From NCBI GenBank assembly GCA_903883645.1, contig CAISBR010000030.1, positions 1 to 64,000 on the forward strand: DNA of 64,000 bases, written 5' to 3'. Within the stretch, counting starts at the first letter, position 1; the number at the start of each line of letters is the position of its first letter. Positions 17,108 through 25,275 of this stretch are shown piece by piece. The notes under the pieces were generated by a model, which had not been told where the DNA came from, did not search any database, and worked only from the letters and a program-made list of their open reading frames with translations. This stretch comes from an uncultured Myxococcales bacterium (GTDB taxonomy: Bacteria > Myxococcota_A > UBA9042). Both the position numbers and the translations under genes were made by a program.

Positions 17108-17616
17108 CCAAAGTACCCCAGGCGGTATGCCCGCCGTGGAGTCTGATCCCGATGGATCCTTTGTCGAATTTTCTGCTCAACCGTCTGCACCATGGGCCGC
17201 TGCAGGTGCCGATGTGCCGATCGTCAAACCCGATCGAAATCGCGTGGTTGGATCGCTCAGATCGCGGTAAAGATCACCTGGATCGCCACCTCTGTCCACA
17301 GGTGACATGAATTGTCATGCGCATAATATATTGAAGTTAAAGCGATAATCACGACACCGGCAAGGTTCGGCTACGGTTATGCTGTTGAGTGCGGCTTGCG
17401 GATGAAAAACTAAATAATACTAACAATGTACGAGCCCCACCCTTGCGCCGCAGCGGCCGCGCGCCTAATTGATGCCGCGCAAAGTGGTCGCGGGCATTTC
17501 GCCTCGGCCGCGCATCGGTGGCGTCGCAGGGTGCATCCAACCACCGCGTGGCCTACGGCCGCAGCAACCGTTACCGTCTTCCCGCGCGACTCGGTCGCCG
17601 CAAGCCCAGGAGAGTC
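17108..17616. other. 509-base gap between divergent methylase and peroxiredoxin genes
   Basis: No gene is supported. The middle part (about 17290-17345) is A/T-rich and should hold the promoters. It contains TGACA-N5-TGTCA (17303-17317) and nearby CTGTCCACAG. A 53-codon frame at 17152-17310 lacks a ribosome site and is not called. Confidence 0.5.
17303..17317. promoter_or_regulatory. TGACA-N5-TGTCA dyad upstream of the peroxiredoxin gene
   Basis: A five-base perfect inverted repeat with five-base spacer in an A/T-rich island between the divergent methylase and peroxiredoxin genes. It could be an operator for a dimeric regulator of either gene. No matching regulator gene lies nearby and no consensus was recognised. 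Confidence 0.3.
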
Positions 17617-18216
17617 ATGAGCGTCCTCGTCACCAAGACCGCCCCCGATTTCAACGCAGAAGCCGTGTTCGCCGATGGCAGCTTCGGCAAGGTCAGTCTC
17701 AGCCAGTTCAAGGGCGAGAAATACGTGGTAGTCTTCTTCTACCCCCTCGATTTCACGTTCGTTTGCCCCACCGAGATCATCGCGTTCGACCACCGTGTTG
17801 CTGAATTCCAGGCGCGCGGCGTCGAGGTCTTGGGCGTGTCGGTCGACAGCAAGTTCAGCCACTGGGCTTGGCGCAACACCAAGGTCAAAGAGGGCGGCAT
17901 CGGCGAGATCGGCTTTACGCTCGTATCCGACATCACCAAGTCGATCGCCCGCGACTACGACGTGCTGATCAACGACGCGGTGGCCCTGCGCGCCTCGTTC
18001 CTTATCGACAAGAGCGGCGTCGTGCAGCACCAGGTCGTGAACAACCTGCCGCTCGGCCGCAATGTCGACGAGATGCTGCGCACCATCGATGCTCTGCAGT
18101 TCACCGAAGAGCACGGCGAGGTCTGCCCCGCCGGTTGGGAGAAGGGCAAGGCCTCGATGAAGGGCAGCAGCGAAGGCGTGGCCGAGTACCTCGCCAAGAA
18201 CGCCAAGAAGCTGTAA
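17617..18216 (+). CDS. 2-Cys peroxiredoxin, AhpC/Prx1 type
   Basis: 199 residues, full length. FFYPLDFTFVCPTE carries the peroxidatic Cys with its Pro-Thr-x-x-Cys setting, and GEVCPAGWEKG near residue 166 carries the resolving Cys, so this is a typical 2-Cys enzyme reducing peroxides in the cytoplasm. VSVDSKFSHWAWRN is the usual central helix. The ATG follows AGGAGAGTC, and a longer frame to 17518 has no site. A strong intrinsic terminator 50 bases after the stop makes it a single-gene transcript. No AhpF-type reductase is present, so thioredoxin is the likely donor. Confidence 0.95.
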   Translation: MSVLVTKTAPDFNAEAVFADGSFGKVSLSQFKGEKYVVVFFYPLDFTFVCPTEIIAFDHRVAEFQARGVEVLGVSVDSKFSHWAWRNTKVKEGGIGEIGFTLVSDITKSIARDYDVLINDAVALRASFLIDKSGVVQHQVVNNLPLGRNVDEMLRTIDALQFTEEHGEVCPAGWEKGKASMKGSSEGVAEYLAKNAKKL

Positions 18217-18267
18217 GAACGCCGTCCGTAGTCACTCCGCCTCGCACTCCGCCGTTTGGCAGCGGCA

Positions 18268-18302
18268 CCCCTCTCTCCAACGCGCTGGAGAGAGGGGTTT
18301 TT
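18268..18302 (+). terminator. intrinsic terminator after the peroxiredoxin gene
   Basis: A perfect 12-bp stem, CCCCTCTCTCCA (18268-18279) with TGGAGAGAGGGG (18286-18297), a six-base loop ACGCGC, then five T residues. It is the clearest terminator in the window. Confidence 0.92.
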
Positions 18303-18428
18303 GTTGGCGACGCTTCGGCACGACAGGGGTAGTGGCGACCAGTGTGGGTGGCCCATCCGGGTTCTGCTTTTCAGTCGCTGCTGCTACTTTGGCGAAGTGG
18401 GCCGAGCGCGGGCTGCGTGGATGCCGGG

Positions 18429-18797
18429 ATGACGCGTTGTACATTATGGATACTATTGCTGATTGTTGCCGGGTGTGGCGGCAAGATCGACTACGCGACC
18501 ATCCCGGGGTCGGCGCTGTATCAGGTGCGCTGCGTGCCGTGCCACGGCGCTGAGGGGCGTGGCGATGGGCCGGCGGCGGTGGCTATCCAACCCAAGCCGC
18601 GGGCATTTAGCGATGTCGCCTGGCAGGATAGCGTTACAGATCAGCATCTTGCTAAGGTGATTGCCGGTGGCGGACTGGCGGTCGGCAAGTCGGGGGCGAT
18701 GCCGCCGCAGCCCGACTTAGGCGAACATCCCGAGGCGCTGCAACGGCTTATCACCCACCTGCGCAGTTTGAAGGCCGCCCCGTTGCCAAACAGGTAG
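18429..18797 (+). CDS. class I cytochrome c lipoprotein
   Basis: 122 residues. Lipobox VAGC with Cys16 anchors it to a membrane. The haem-binding motif CVPCH is at residues 35-39 and GAMPPQPDLG near residue 88 supplies the axial Met, as in small mono-haem cytochromes. QVRCVPCHGAEGRGDGPAA is the familiar start of a soluble-type domain. It would carry electrons in the periplasm. The frame extends back to 18342, but ATG 18429 gives a proper lipoprotein signal. It is separated from the next gene by 60 bases and might share its transcript. Confidence 0.88.
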   Translation: MTRCTLWILLLIVAGCGGKIDYATIPGSALYQVRCVPCHGAEGRGDGPAAVAIQPKPRAFSDVAWQDSVTDQHLAKVIAGGGLAVGKSGAMPPQPDLGEHPEALQRLITHLRSLKAAPLPNR

Positions 18798-18857
18798 CAT
18801 CCAGCCGGCTTGCACCCGCGCCGCGCCGATGGTAGACCCCTGGTTAGTGGGGGATCG

Positions 18858-20771
18858 ATGGCGAAAGCAGGTACGCGCAAGGCGCAGCAGGGTTGGTGGG
18901 GCTTGGCGCTTGTGGCGGGGCTGATTTTTGCCGCCTGCAACACTGCCGAACCGCCTGATTCACTACCCATTTTGCATTTGCACGGCACGCCGTATCAGCG
19001 CGGTTTCCAGCACGGCTCCGCTATGGCTAGCGAGGTGCGGTCGTTCTATACCACCATGCTCAGTACCTCGCTTTTGCCGTACCTGAATCGTCAGCAGCCT
19101 GATATTGCAGCATTTCTTAAATCGTACGACTCGATTCAGCACCCCGAGTATGGCAGCGGCCAGTTCAGCTACCAGCTGCTGAGCGAGTCTGCCCTCGAGC
19201 TCGAGAAGTCGATCCCGGCCGATCTCGTCGCCGAGATGCACGGTATCGCCGATGGGGCGAGCGTGCCGTACATGCAAGTGCTGATGCTAAATACCTTTGT
19301 CGACTCTGTGATGGGGGCGCGCGCGATTACCCAGTATCTTCAGCAGATTCAGTCCCCGGTGGCGACGCAGTTTAGCTTGGCAGGTGCGGCCTCGGCGACG
19401 GCGAGTGGCGACGGCATCGACAACGATGAAGATGGACAAACCGATGAATTGGCCGAATGTACGTTGCCTTATGCCCCAACAGCTGTGGCAACACTTCGCG
19501 ATGTTCCGCTAAACTCTGCATTTCGCTTCGTACTCAAAGACGCCGACGGTATCGACCAGAGCTCCGTGCGCGTGCAGCTGGTGGTGGCGGGCAAGCTGCG
19601 CACATATACGCAGAAGGATGCGCAACTCGCTATGACTCTTCAGGGTTCTGGCAGCAAGCCCGACCCGACCGCGCCTCTTGAAGTGGTGCTGACGCCGCCC
19701 GAGCCGCTGCCGGCCGCCGCGATCGTGACGATAGCCGTGCAGGCGAGCGACGCTAAGCTCGTGCTCGACCCGCCGCCGGCCAAGGCGCGGACGATGCGTA
19801 TCGAGCAAGTTACTGTAACTACTGCTGGGTTTGGCAAGCCGCTGCCCGCAGCCGCCAACCTGGGGCTCTCCGACGGCACTACCCAGCCCACGAGCTTGGC
19901 GTTCGCTCTGCGCAAGGCGGCGACCAAGGACGGGGGCACACTGTTGGCCGCGCACTTTTCGCTCCTCGATGCCGGAACATCGCACAAACACTGCGTAATT
20001 CAGATCCATCAGCCCGACAGCGGCCCGCCGTTTGCCTTTGTTGGTTGGGCCGGACTGGCCTATGGCTTCAGTGGCATGTCGGCACGCGGTGTGGCGATCG
20101 CTGCTAACCATAGCGATACACTCAATAATCCGCTGGTGGCTGCCGTAAAAAAGAAGCTGCTGCTGGCCAAGCTGGTCGATACTGGTATTCCCGTTGGCTT
20201 TGCGGTGCGACAGGCGCTGCAAGCCGCCAAAACAGCAAAGGAAGCTGCCGATATGTTGGTCGCCACGCCGCAGTCCTTCGGTTGGAACTACCTGGTGGCC
20301 GATGCGAGCGGCGACCTGCGGGCTGTCGAGGCGCTGGGCGGCATCGAGGCGAGTGCACCTCACACGGTCGCCTACCCGGCCGATGCCCGCGACAGTGCGG
20401 GTAGCTATTTGTCTAGTGTGCGCGGCGACGATGTCTTGACAACTGTCCACTATCGCGCACTTGCCGATGATTTTACGGGCAAACTGCTCGGCTTCAACCT
20501 ACAGCCGCAGCGGTTTTGGGATACGTACTACTACGCCTCGCTCCGCACCTATGCCAACTTGGCCCACGAAATCGACAAGGGTTACGGCATGTTTGATGCC
20601 AAGATGTTACAGGGCACTTTGCGTACTGCGAGCCTCGTCGACCCCCACGACTCGATGCAGGCGTCGATCGCCGACCTGGCCGCGCGGGTGTTGTGGGTGG
20701 CTGCAGGTCAAGTGCCCGCTACGAATGCTAATTTCGTGAAAGTAACCTTGCCAGCCTGGAGCGAACCATGA
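18858..20771 (+). CDS. C45-like acyltransferase/peptidase-fold lipoprotein, probably inactive
   Basis: 637 residues, lipobox FAAC with Cys27. The first part, HLHGTPYQRGFQHG and VAEMHGIADGASVPY, and the later HFSLLDAG, FVGWAGLAYGFSGM and ARGVAIAANH match the C45 (isopenicillin-N-acyltransferase-like) Ntn-hydrolase fold. Between them, residues 175-330 or so form an insertion: an acidic DGIDNDEDGQTDE loop like a calcium site, then a beta-rich Ig-like domain. In active relatives the nucleophile Cys stands in a GCTSFA-type motif; here the aligned residue is Pro344 in QPTSLAFAL, so the catalytic Cys appears lost. Start ATG 18858 was chosen for signal length. Its stop overlaps the next start (ATGA). 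Confidence 0.75.
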   Translation: MAKAGTRKAQQGWWGLALVAGLIFAACNTAEPPDSLPILHLHGTPYQRGFQHGSAMASEVRSFYTTMLSTSLLPYLNRQQPDIAAFLKSYDSIQHPEYGSGQFSYQLLSESALELEKSIPADLVAEMHGIADGASVPYMQVLMLNTFVDSVMGARAITQYLQQIQSPVATQFSLAGAASATASGDGIDNDEDGQTDELAECTLPYAPTAVATLRDVPLNSAFRFVLKDADGIDQSSVRVQLVVAGKLRTYTQKDAQLAMTLQGSGSKPDPTAPLEVVLTPPEPLPAAAIVTIAVQASDAKLVLDPPPAKARTMRIEQVTVTTAGFGKPLPAAANLGLSDGTTQPTSLAFALRKAATKDGGTLLAAHFSLLDAGTSHKHCVIQIHQPDSGPPFAFVGWAGLAYGFSGMSARGVAIAANHSDTLNNPLVAAVKKKLLLAKLVDTGIPVGFAVRQALQAAKTAKEAADMLVATPQSFGWNYLVADASGDLRAVEALGGIEASAPHTVAYPADARDSAGSYLSSVRGDDVLTTVHYRALADDFTGKLLGFNLQPQRFWDTYYYASLRTYANLAHEIDKGYGMFDAKMLQGTLRTASLVDPHDSMQASIADLAARVLWVAAGQVPATNANFVKVTLPAWSEP

Positions 20772-21985
20772 GCCGCGGCCAAGGACTCGCTTTGTTCGCC
20801 AGTTTGGCATTCTGCTTGGCAATTCCCAGTGCGTGGGCGGCCAATACCGTCACGTTGCCGCAGGGCACCTTTGTGCTCGACGAGGGCTGGGTCGATGCCG
20901 TCACGACCACCGCCTTCGACAACAATCGCAAGCCGCAGAGCCTACTGCTGCCGATTGACCGCTACGAGCCGGGCGGAGGCCTGCAAGGCACGATTACGGC
21001 CAAGCCACATGTTCGGTATCGCTTTCTGGTCAGTCAGTTGTATTACGGCCTCACCGACGCGCTGACACTTGCGGTCGGTGTGCCGCTGGTGACCTCGACG
21101 ACCATCGACCCGCACCTGGGCTGGAAGTCGGGCGACTACCAATCGAGCTTGGGTCGCGCGTACAGCGAGTCGGACTTTTGGCAGTGGGCACAGTCGATGG
21201 GGCAGGGTAAGCCCGGAACATTTAACGGTAATAGTAATACAATGTCCGACATGATCCTGGGCGTGCGCTATCGTTTGCCCGACTATGGCTTCTTGCAGCC
21301 CTTGGGCCTGCGCGCGGCGCTGGGCGTGCAGATTGCGCTGCCTACCGGCAAGCCACAGGACCCCGAGCAGCTGGTCGCCGCCGGTACTACGGTGTGGGAT
21401 CTGAATAATTACGGTGATGCCGAGCTGCACCTACTGTTCGACCGGCCGTTCCTGTGGGATGGGGTGCCGCGTCTGAATCTGGGCCTCGATGCCTACTACG
21501 CTTGGCTGCGGCCGCGCGAGATGGTGTCGCCCACGGGCAGCAAGAATCCGCTGTTATTGACCGCTTCGCCGTACATCGGCAAGACCTACACGCTCGACCC
21601 TGGCGATTTTGCCGGTGGCACCGTGTCGATCGACGCCGTGCCCCTCGTCGGGCCCACGTGGTCGACCTACATCTCGGGCCATAGCCTCGAAAAAGCGAGT
21701 ACATTTCCGCCGCTTCTGACGCTAATCGCCGGCTACACCTGGCTGCATGTGGGCCAGACGGGTTTTGCCTCGCAGTCGCCGATGTGGACCTGGGACCACG
21801 AAAAGGTCTTCATGCCCGGTTTCAAGAACACTGTGCGGTTGGGCGCAGACCTCAGCCTTTTGCGCGTCGGTCTGCCGCTGCAGTTCTATGTGCGCTCGGC
21901 GAATCAAGAGTGGGTGCCGGGCCAGAACATCCGCGCTTCGAACTCGCTGACCCTTGGGGCGCGTGTCATCCTCAAGTTCTGGTAG
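20768..21985 (+). CDS. outer-membrane beta-barrel protein, unknown substrate
   Basis: 405 residues. A signal peptide ends at SAWA (residues 21-24). The body alternates hydrophobic and polar residues with many aromatic girdle positions, for example RYRFLVSQLYYGLTDALTLAVGVPLV and LRAALGVQIALPTG, and the last residues LGARVILKFW end in an aromatic residue, the BAM-recognition pattern of outer-membrane barrels. The pattern resembles transport-related or DUF3187-like porin barrels but no family is assigned. The ATG overlaps the stop of the C45-like lipoprotein, so the two are translated together and may act together at the cell surface. Confidence 0.75.
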   Translation: MSRGQGLALFASLAFCLAIPSAWAANTVTLPQGTFVLDEGWVDAVTTTAFDNNRKPQSLLLPIDRYEPGGGLQGTITAKPHVRYRFLVSQLYYGLTDALTLAVGVPLVTSTTIDPHLGWKSGDYQSSLGRAYSESDFWQWAQSMGQGKPGTFNGNSNTMSDMILGVRYRLPDYGFLQPLGLRAALGVQIALPTGKPQDPEQLVAAGTTVWDLNNYGDAELHLLFDRPFLWDGVPRLNLGLDAYYAWLRPREMVSPTGSKNPLLLTASPYIGKTYTLDPGDFAGGTVSIDAVPLVGPTWSTYISGHSLEKASTFPPLLTLIAGYTWLHVGQTGFASQSPMWTWDHEKVFMPGFKNTVRLGADLSLLRVGLPLQFYVRSANQEWVPGQNIRASNSLTLGARVILKFW

Positions 21986-22099
21986 CGGCCGGGCAGGTTT
22001 CAGCCGGGCCGCGCGGTGCTCGGCTTGCCCTTGCAGTGGGCCTGTGATCCAATGCCTTTGGCGGCATGACCACCCTCTCGGTCGCAGCCCGCGGAGCGC

Positions 22100-22672
22100 A
22101 TGGAAGGTTGGCATCTGCTCGCCCAGACGGTACCCGATGCGGCATTGCAGTGGCTCGACCCGTTCGCGGCCGTAGACCCTGAGGCGCTGCGCCTGCTTGT
22201 CGCTGCCGACGTCGTATGGCTGCTCAGCCAAGGTTGCGCGCTGACGCTGTGGGCCCTGCTGCGGCCGATGGGCTGGCGGCTAAGCGGTCGTCGCCGCGTT
22301 GTACCCGTCGCTTGGCGGGGTACTTGGGCACTTGGGGCGCTTGGCCTACTTACCATTGCGACACCGTTTGTCGCTTTGGTGCAGTTGCGGTTGGCCGGCA
22401 CCTATTGGCTGGGCTGGTCTTGGGTCTCGCTTGGCGCGACGCTGGCCTGGATTGCGGTCCGGGCGTGGCACATCGACCTAATTTGGCTGGCGCCTACCCA
22501 GCGCCGCGTGGTGGTGCGGCGGCGCGACCATCAAGGCAGCGTCGTGTTGCAGACGTGGCCTATCCCCAGCGTGCTCGAGCAGGCGCCGCTCGTCGACGCG
22601 CTTACCCAACATTTTGGCAGAAAAGAGGCCGTTGTGCGGTACTTAGAGCGGGCGCGCGCGGCGTGTCAGTAG
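22100..22672 (+). CDS. membrane protein of unknown function
   Basis: 190 residues with three likely membrane helices: LRLLVAADVVWLLSQGCALTL, TWALGALGLLTIATPFVALV and YWLGWSWVSLGATLAWIAV, then a basic cytoplasmic-looking segment (RRVVVRRRDHQG) and a helix-rich tail. GGAG precedes the ATG. No family is recognised. It lies 114 bases after the barrel gene and converges with the kinase gene with a six-base gap. Confidence 0.6.
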   Translation: MEGWHLLAQTVPDAALQWLDPFAAVDPEALRLLVAADVVWLLSQGCALTLWALLRPMGWRLSGRRRVVPVAWRGTWALGALGLLTIATPFVALVQLRLAGTYWLGWSWVSLGATLAWIAVRAWHIDLIWLAPTQRRVVVRRRDHQGSVVLQTWPIPSVLEQAPLVDALTQHFGRKEAVVRYLERARAACQ

Positions 22673-22678
22673 GCCCGA

Positions 22679-24595
22679 CTAGTGCAGAGCCATCCAGAGT
22701 GCTAGTGCGATCGCCACAGCGCCCGACACGCCGGCTACGACCCACAGAATCTTGATCGTCTTGCCCTGGTCCAGCGCGCGTGGCGCCACCGGCACCTGCG
22801 CAATGACCGTAGCGGCCTGGGTCGACGCGGCATGCAGGCTGGGCGCGCGCTCGGGCGGCGGCGGCACTGCTTCCATCCCCAGGCCCTGCTGAGTCGGGGC
22901 GCGGTCATCGGCCTGCGCATAGCGGGCAGGCGGGCGGCGCGTGTGGCTGCTCGCCGTCGGAGGCTGCCCAGCGGGGGGGCGGGGCACGGCCGGGCGCGAC
23001 GGCACGGGTTGCACCGGCTCGGTCGCAGTCACCCCATGTTCGTGGTCCAGCGGCTCTAGAGCGGCCGGCGCCGCGCGGGGTCGCAGGGGCGCGACTTCAG
23101 GCACGGTCGCCACTTGCACAATCGGCATGGGTGGCACGTAGGCGATCGGGCTCGGCGGCACAGCCGCGGCAGCACGCTTGGCGGCTAGGTCCGCCACGGC
23201 TTTGCCCACGCCGGCGCCAACCAGTGTGCGACCTTCTGCCGGGTCAGACTCGCCAAATCCTGCGTGCTTGGCTCTGCCCTGGTCGAGCCGCGGCGGCGCA
23301 ACGGGCAAGTCGCTGGGCAGGTCACTCGGAATCCCAGCGGTCAAAGAATCGCCTGCATCCCCAAATTCCCGAACAGTAGTCTTATGTTCTGCATCCTTGG
23401 GCTCTGGCCCTTTGGCCTCGGCTAGCGGTCCGCGCACCATGTCGGTCGCCAAAGTCTTGTCGTCAATGTCGTTGCCAAAGCTCTGAAAAACGCGCTTGCC
23501 TACGGTTGGAATCGCCGCTGCCGGCGGATAAATCGGCCGGGCCTCCGTCGGCCCAGTTGGGGCTTGCGCGGGGACAGCCGGCTGGGCTGGCACGGCTACC
23601 GGCGCCACCATTGCACTCGGTGGTCGAAAAGAGATGGGCGGCTTGAGCGGCACCGCCGGCTCGGCGGGCGGTAGCGGCTTTGGCAGGCTCGGTGGACGTC
23701 CGTCGGCGGCCGCCTCACTCTCGTGTCGCAATTCCTCGATAAGCTTAGCAATTTCGTCGCGAACTGCCGACGCCGATGCCGGTCGGTCGGTCGCTTTCTT
23801 GGCCAGCAGCTTGGTGATCAGCAGATCGACCCCTGCCGGCGCCTTGATGCCGTGCGCAGCCAGCGTGGGTGGCGGCGCCTTGACATGCTTGAGCAAAATG
23901 TCGATGACCGACGGCCCGTCGAACGGCGGTTCGCCCGTAATGAGCTCGTACAGCACCGCGCCCACGGCATAGAGATCGGCGTGCGGACCTACCGATTTGC
24001 CCTCGACCTGTTCAGGCGCCATGTAATGCGGCGTGCCAAATACCGATCCCGCCCGAGTCAGCGCAGCAGTCACCATCTCCGTCGGCAGCTTGGCGATCGA
24101 AAAATCGAGCACCTTGACGAAGTCGCCGCTAGCATGATCGATCAAGAACAGGTTTTCTGGTTTAATATCGCGGTGTACAATGCCCTGCGTGTGTGCAACT
24201 GCCAGCGCGGCGCAGAGCTGTTCGGTGATCCCTAGCGCGCGCTCGATGCCAATGCTGCCCTCTTCTTCGAGTACATCGGCCAGCGGCTTGCCCACCAGGA
24301 TTTCCATCACCACATAGACTGTGCCGTTGGACTCGCCAACATCATGGACTGTAATGATATTTGGATGGTGCAGCGACGCTGCCGCGCGCGCCTCGCGGAT
24401 CAGTCGCTTGGCGGCAATGGGGTCGCCGGCCACATCTTTGCGCAGCACCTTGATGGCGACCTCGCGCCCCAGGTTGCGGTCGGCCGCTTTGTACACGATC
24501 GCCATGCCGCCCTTGCCAAGGCGCGACTGCAGCTGATACCGGTCCGCAAAGACCGTACCCAGCAGCGGATCGTGTTCATTCTGGTCTTGACTCAT
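22679..24595 (-). CDS. Ser/Thr protein kinase with C-terminal membrane anchor
   Basis: 638 residues. The Hanks-type kinase domain occupies about residues 15-285: RLGKGGMAIVYKA (P loop), VAIKVLRKD (ATP Lys), HRDIKPENLF (catalytic loop), VLDFSIAKL (Mg loop, DFS in place of DFG), GTPHYMAPEQ (P+1) and DLYAVGAVLYELITG. A long Pro/Ala-rich linker follows, then one membrane helix, ILWVVAGVSGAVAIALALWM, with only a few residues outside. So the kinase faces the cytoplasm and has no sensor domain of note. Such proteins are abundant in Myxococcota, where they work in development and stress signalling. It stands alone, divergent from rpoZ. Confidence 0.93.
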   Translation of the reverse strand: MSQDQNEHDPLLGTVFADRYQLQSRLGKGGMAIVYKAADRNLGREVAIKVLRKDVAGDPIAAKRLIREARAAASLHHPNIITVHDVGESNGTVYVVMEILVGKPLADVLEEEGSIGIERALGITEQLCAALAVAHTQGIVHRDIKPENLFLIDHASGDFVKVLDFSIAKLPTEMVTAALTRAGSVFGTPHYMAPEQVEGKSVGPHADLYAVGAVLYELITGEPPFDGPSVIDILLKHVKAPPPTLAAHGIKAPAGVDLLITKLLAKKATDRPASASAVRDEIAKLIEELRHESEAAADGRPPSLPKPLPPAEPAVPLKPPISFRPPSAMVAPVAVPAQPAVPAQAPTGPTEARPIYPPAAAIPTVGKRVFQSFGNDIDDKTLATDMVRGPLAEAKGPEPKDAEHKTTVREFGDAGDSLTAGIPSDLPSDLPVAPPRLDQGRAKHAGFGESDPAEGRTLVGAGVGKAVADLAAKRAAAAVPPSPIAYVPPMPIVQVATVPEVAPLRPRAAPAALEPLDHEHGVTATEPVQPVPSRPAVPRPPAGQPPTASSHTRRPPARYAQADDRAPTQQGLGMEAVPPPPERAPSLHAASTQAATVIAQVPVAPRALDQGKTIKILWVVAGVSGAVAIALALWMALH

Positions 24596-24821
24596 AGGGT
24601 TGCCGTCAGCCTGCGCACTCGCGTCGGGTTCGCCATTGCCCCAAACAAGAACAGCCCGATTGTGCTGTGATTGCGGGCAGGTTGCGCCTCACCGCCCGCA
24701 CGCGCTTTGAGGGGGAACTCAAGTGCGGCCGGTGGCGTTTGAAGATACGCAAAAAGGCCGGCTGCTGCAAGGCGTCGCCCACCTCTACGGCCCTTCGTGG
24801 GGACCGAATCGCACTGCACAT

Positions 24822-24851
24822 TTGACAGCGACCCCTGAGCGCTCCTACACT
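24822..24851 (+). promoter_or_regulatory. probable sigma-70 type promoter of rpoZ
   Basis: A consensus -35 TTGACA (24822-24827) is followed after 18 bases by TACACT (24846-24851). Transcription would begin near 24858, about 42 bases before the GTG start. Spacing and the perfect -35 support it; the -10 matches four of six positions. Confidence 0.55.
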
Positions 24852-24889
24852 TACCGGCCCGCGCCGCAACGGTGCGTCATTTTCGATCC

Positions 24890-24894
24890 GGAGG
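24890..24894 (+). promoter_or_regulatory. ribosome-binding site GGAGG of rpoZ
   Basis: GGAGG lies five bases before GTG 24900 and settles the start, against the longer open frame that begins at 24723. Confidence 0.8.
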
Positions 24895-24899
24895 AACGC

Positions 24900-25121
24900 G
24901 TGGCCCGCATCACCATTGAAGACTGCCTCGATACCGTACCGAACCGCTTTGCGCTGGTGGTCATGGCCTCAAAGCGTGCCCGTCAGCTCGTCGACGGCGC
25001 CGCGCCAAGCATTGAGACGAAGAACAAGGAGTGCGTCACGTCGCTCCGCGAAGCCGCCGACGGCCGCATCCGCTTCACCCGAGCCGTGATGCCGCTGATC
25101 GAGCGCCACCTCCGCGACTAA
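24900..25121 (+). CDS. rpoZ: RNA polymerase omega subunit
   Basis: 73 residues from a GTG start. [29 protein letters not shown] is the omega signature, ending with helical segments and a basic tail. Omega binds the beta' subunit and helps its assembly. The length is usual for the family. GGAGG five bases upstream and a TTGACA promoter support the start. No spoT or gmk gene is adjacent, unlike in many proteobacteria. Confidence 0.93.
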   Translation: MARITIEDCLDTVPNRFALVVMASKRARQLVDGAAPSIETKNKECVTSLREAADGRIRFTRAVMPLIERHLRD

Positions 25122-25198
25122 TTCGCCCAAGCGCCAGCCTAGCTGCTGCGTGCCTTTGGCTGGCCCATAGGGCCGTATTTTCACTTATAATTCTACCC

Positions 25199-25237
25199 AC
25201 GAGTCGCCTGCTAGTCGGACGACTCGTTTGGTATTTT
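25199..25237 (+). terminator. possible intrinsic terminator between rpoZ and the lytic transglycosylase
   Basis: ACGAGTCG (25199-25206) pairs perfectly with CGACTCGT (25220-25227) around a 13-base loop, followed by TTGGTATTTTTC. The stem is short and the T run interrupted, so strength is uncertain. Its position between convergent genes fits termination, possibly in both directions, since an A/T-rich stretch also lies on the other side. Confidence 0.45.
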
Positions 25238-25275
25238 TCGCCGACGACGCAGTTTGTTGCTGGTGATGCCGCGGC

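Larger units (their letters stand above)
24596..24899. other. 304-base divergent promoter region (kinase / rpoZ)
   Basis: A gene-free stretch between the divergent kinase and rpoZ genes. It contains the rpoZ promoter at 24822-24851 and the ribosome site at 24890. An in-frame extension of rpoZ to 24723 is open but has no family match. Nothing else was recognised. Confidence 0.55.

Noticed and set aside
17152-17310. A 53-codon plus-strand frame upstream of the peroxiredoxin gene
   Set aside because: No ribosome site, no similarity, and it overlaps the likely promoter region.
25186-25191. TATAAT between rpoZ and the lytic transglycosylase
   Set aside because: It lies downstream of both convergent genes and has no good -35 partner, so there is nothing to transcribe.
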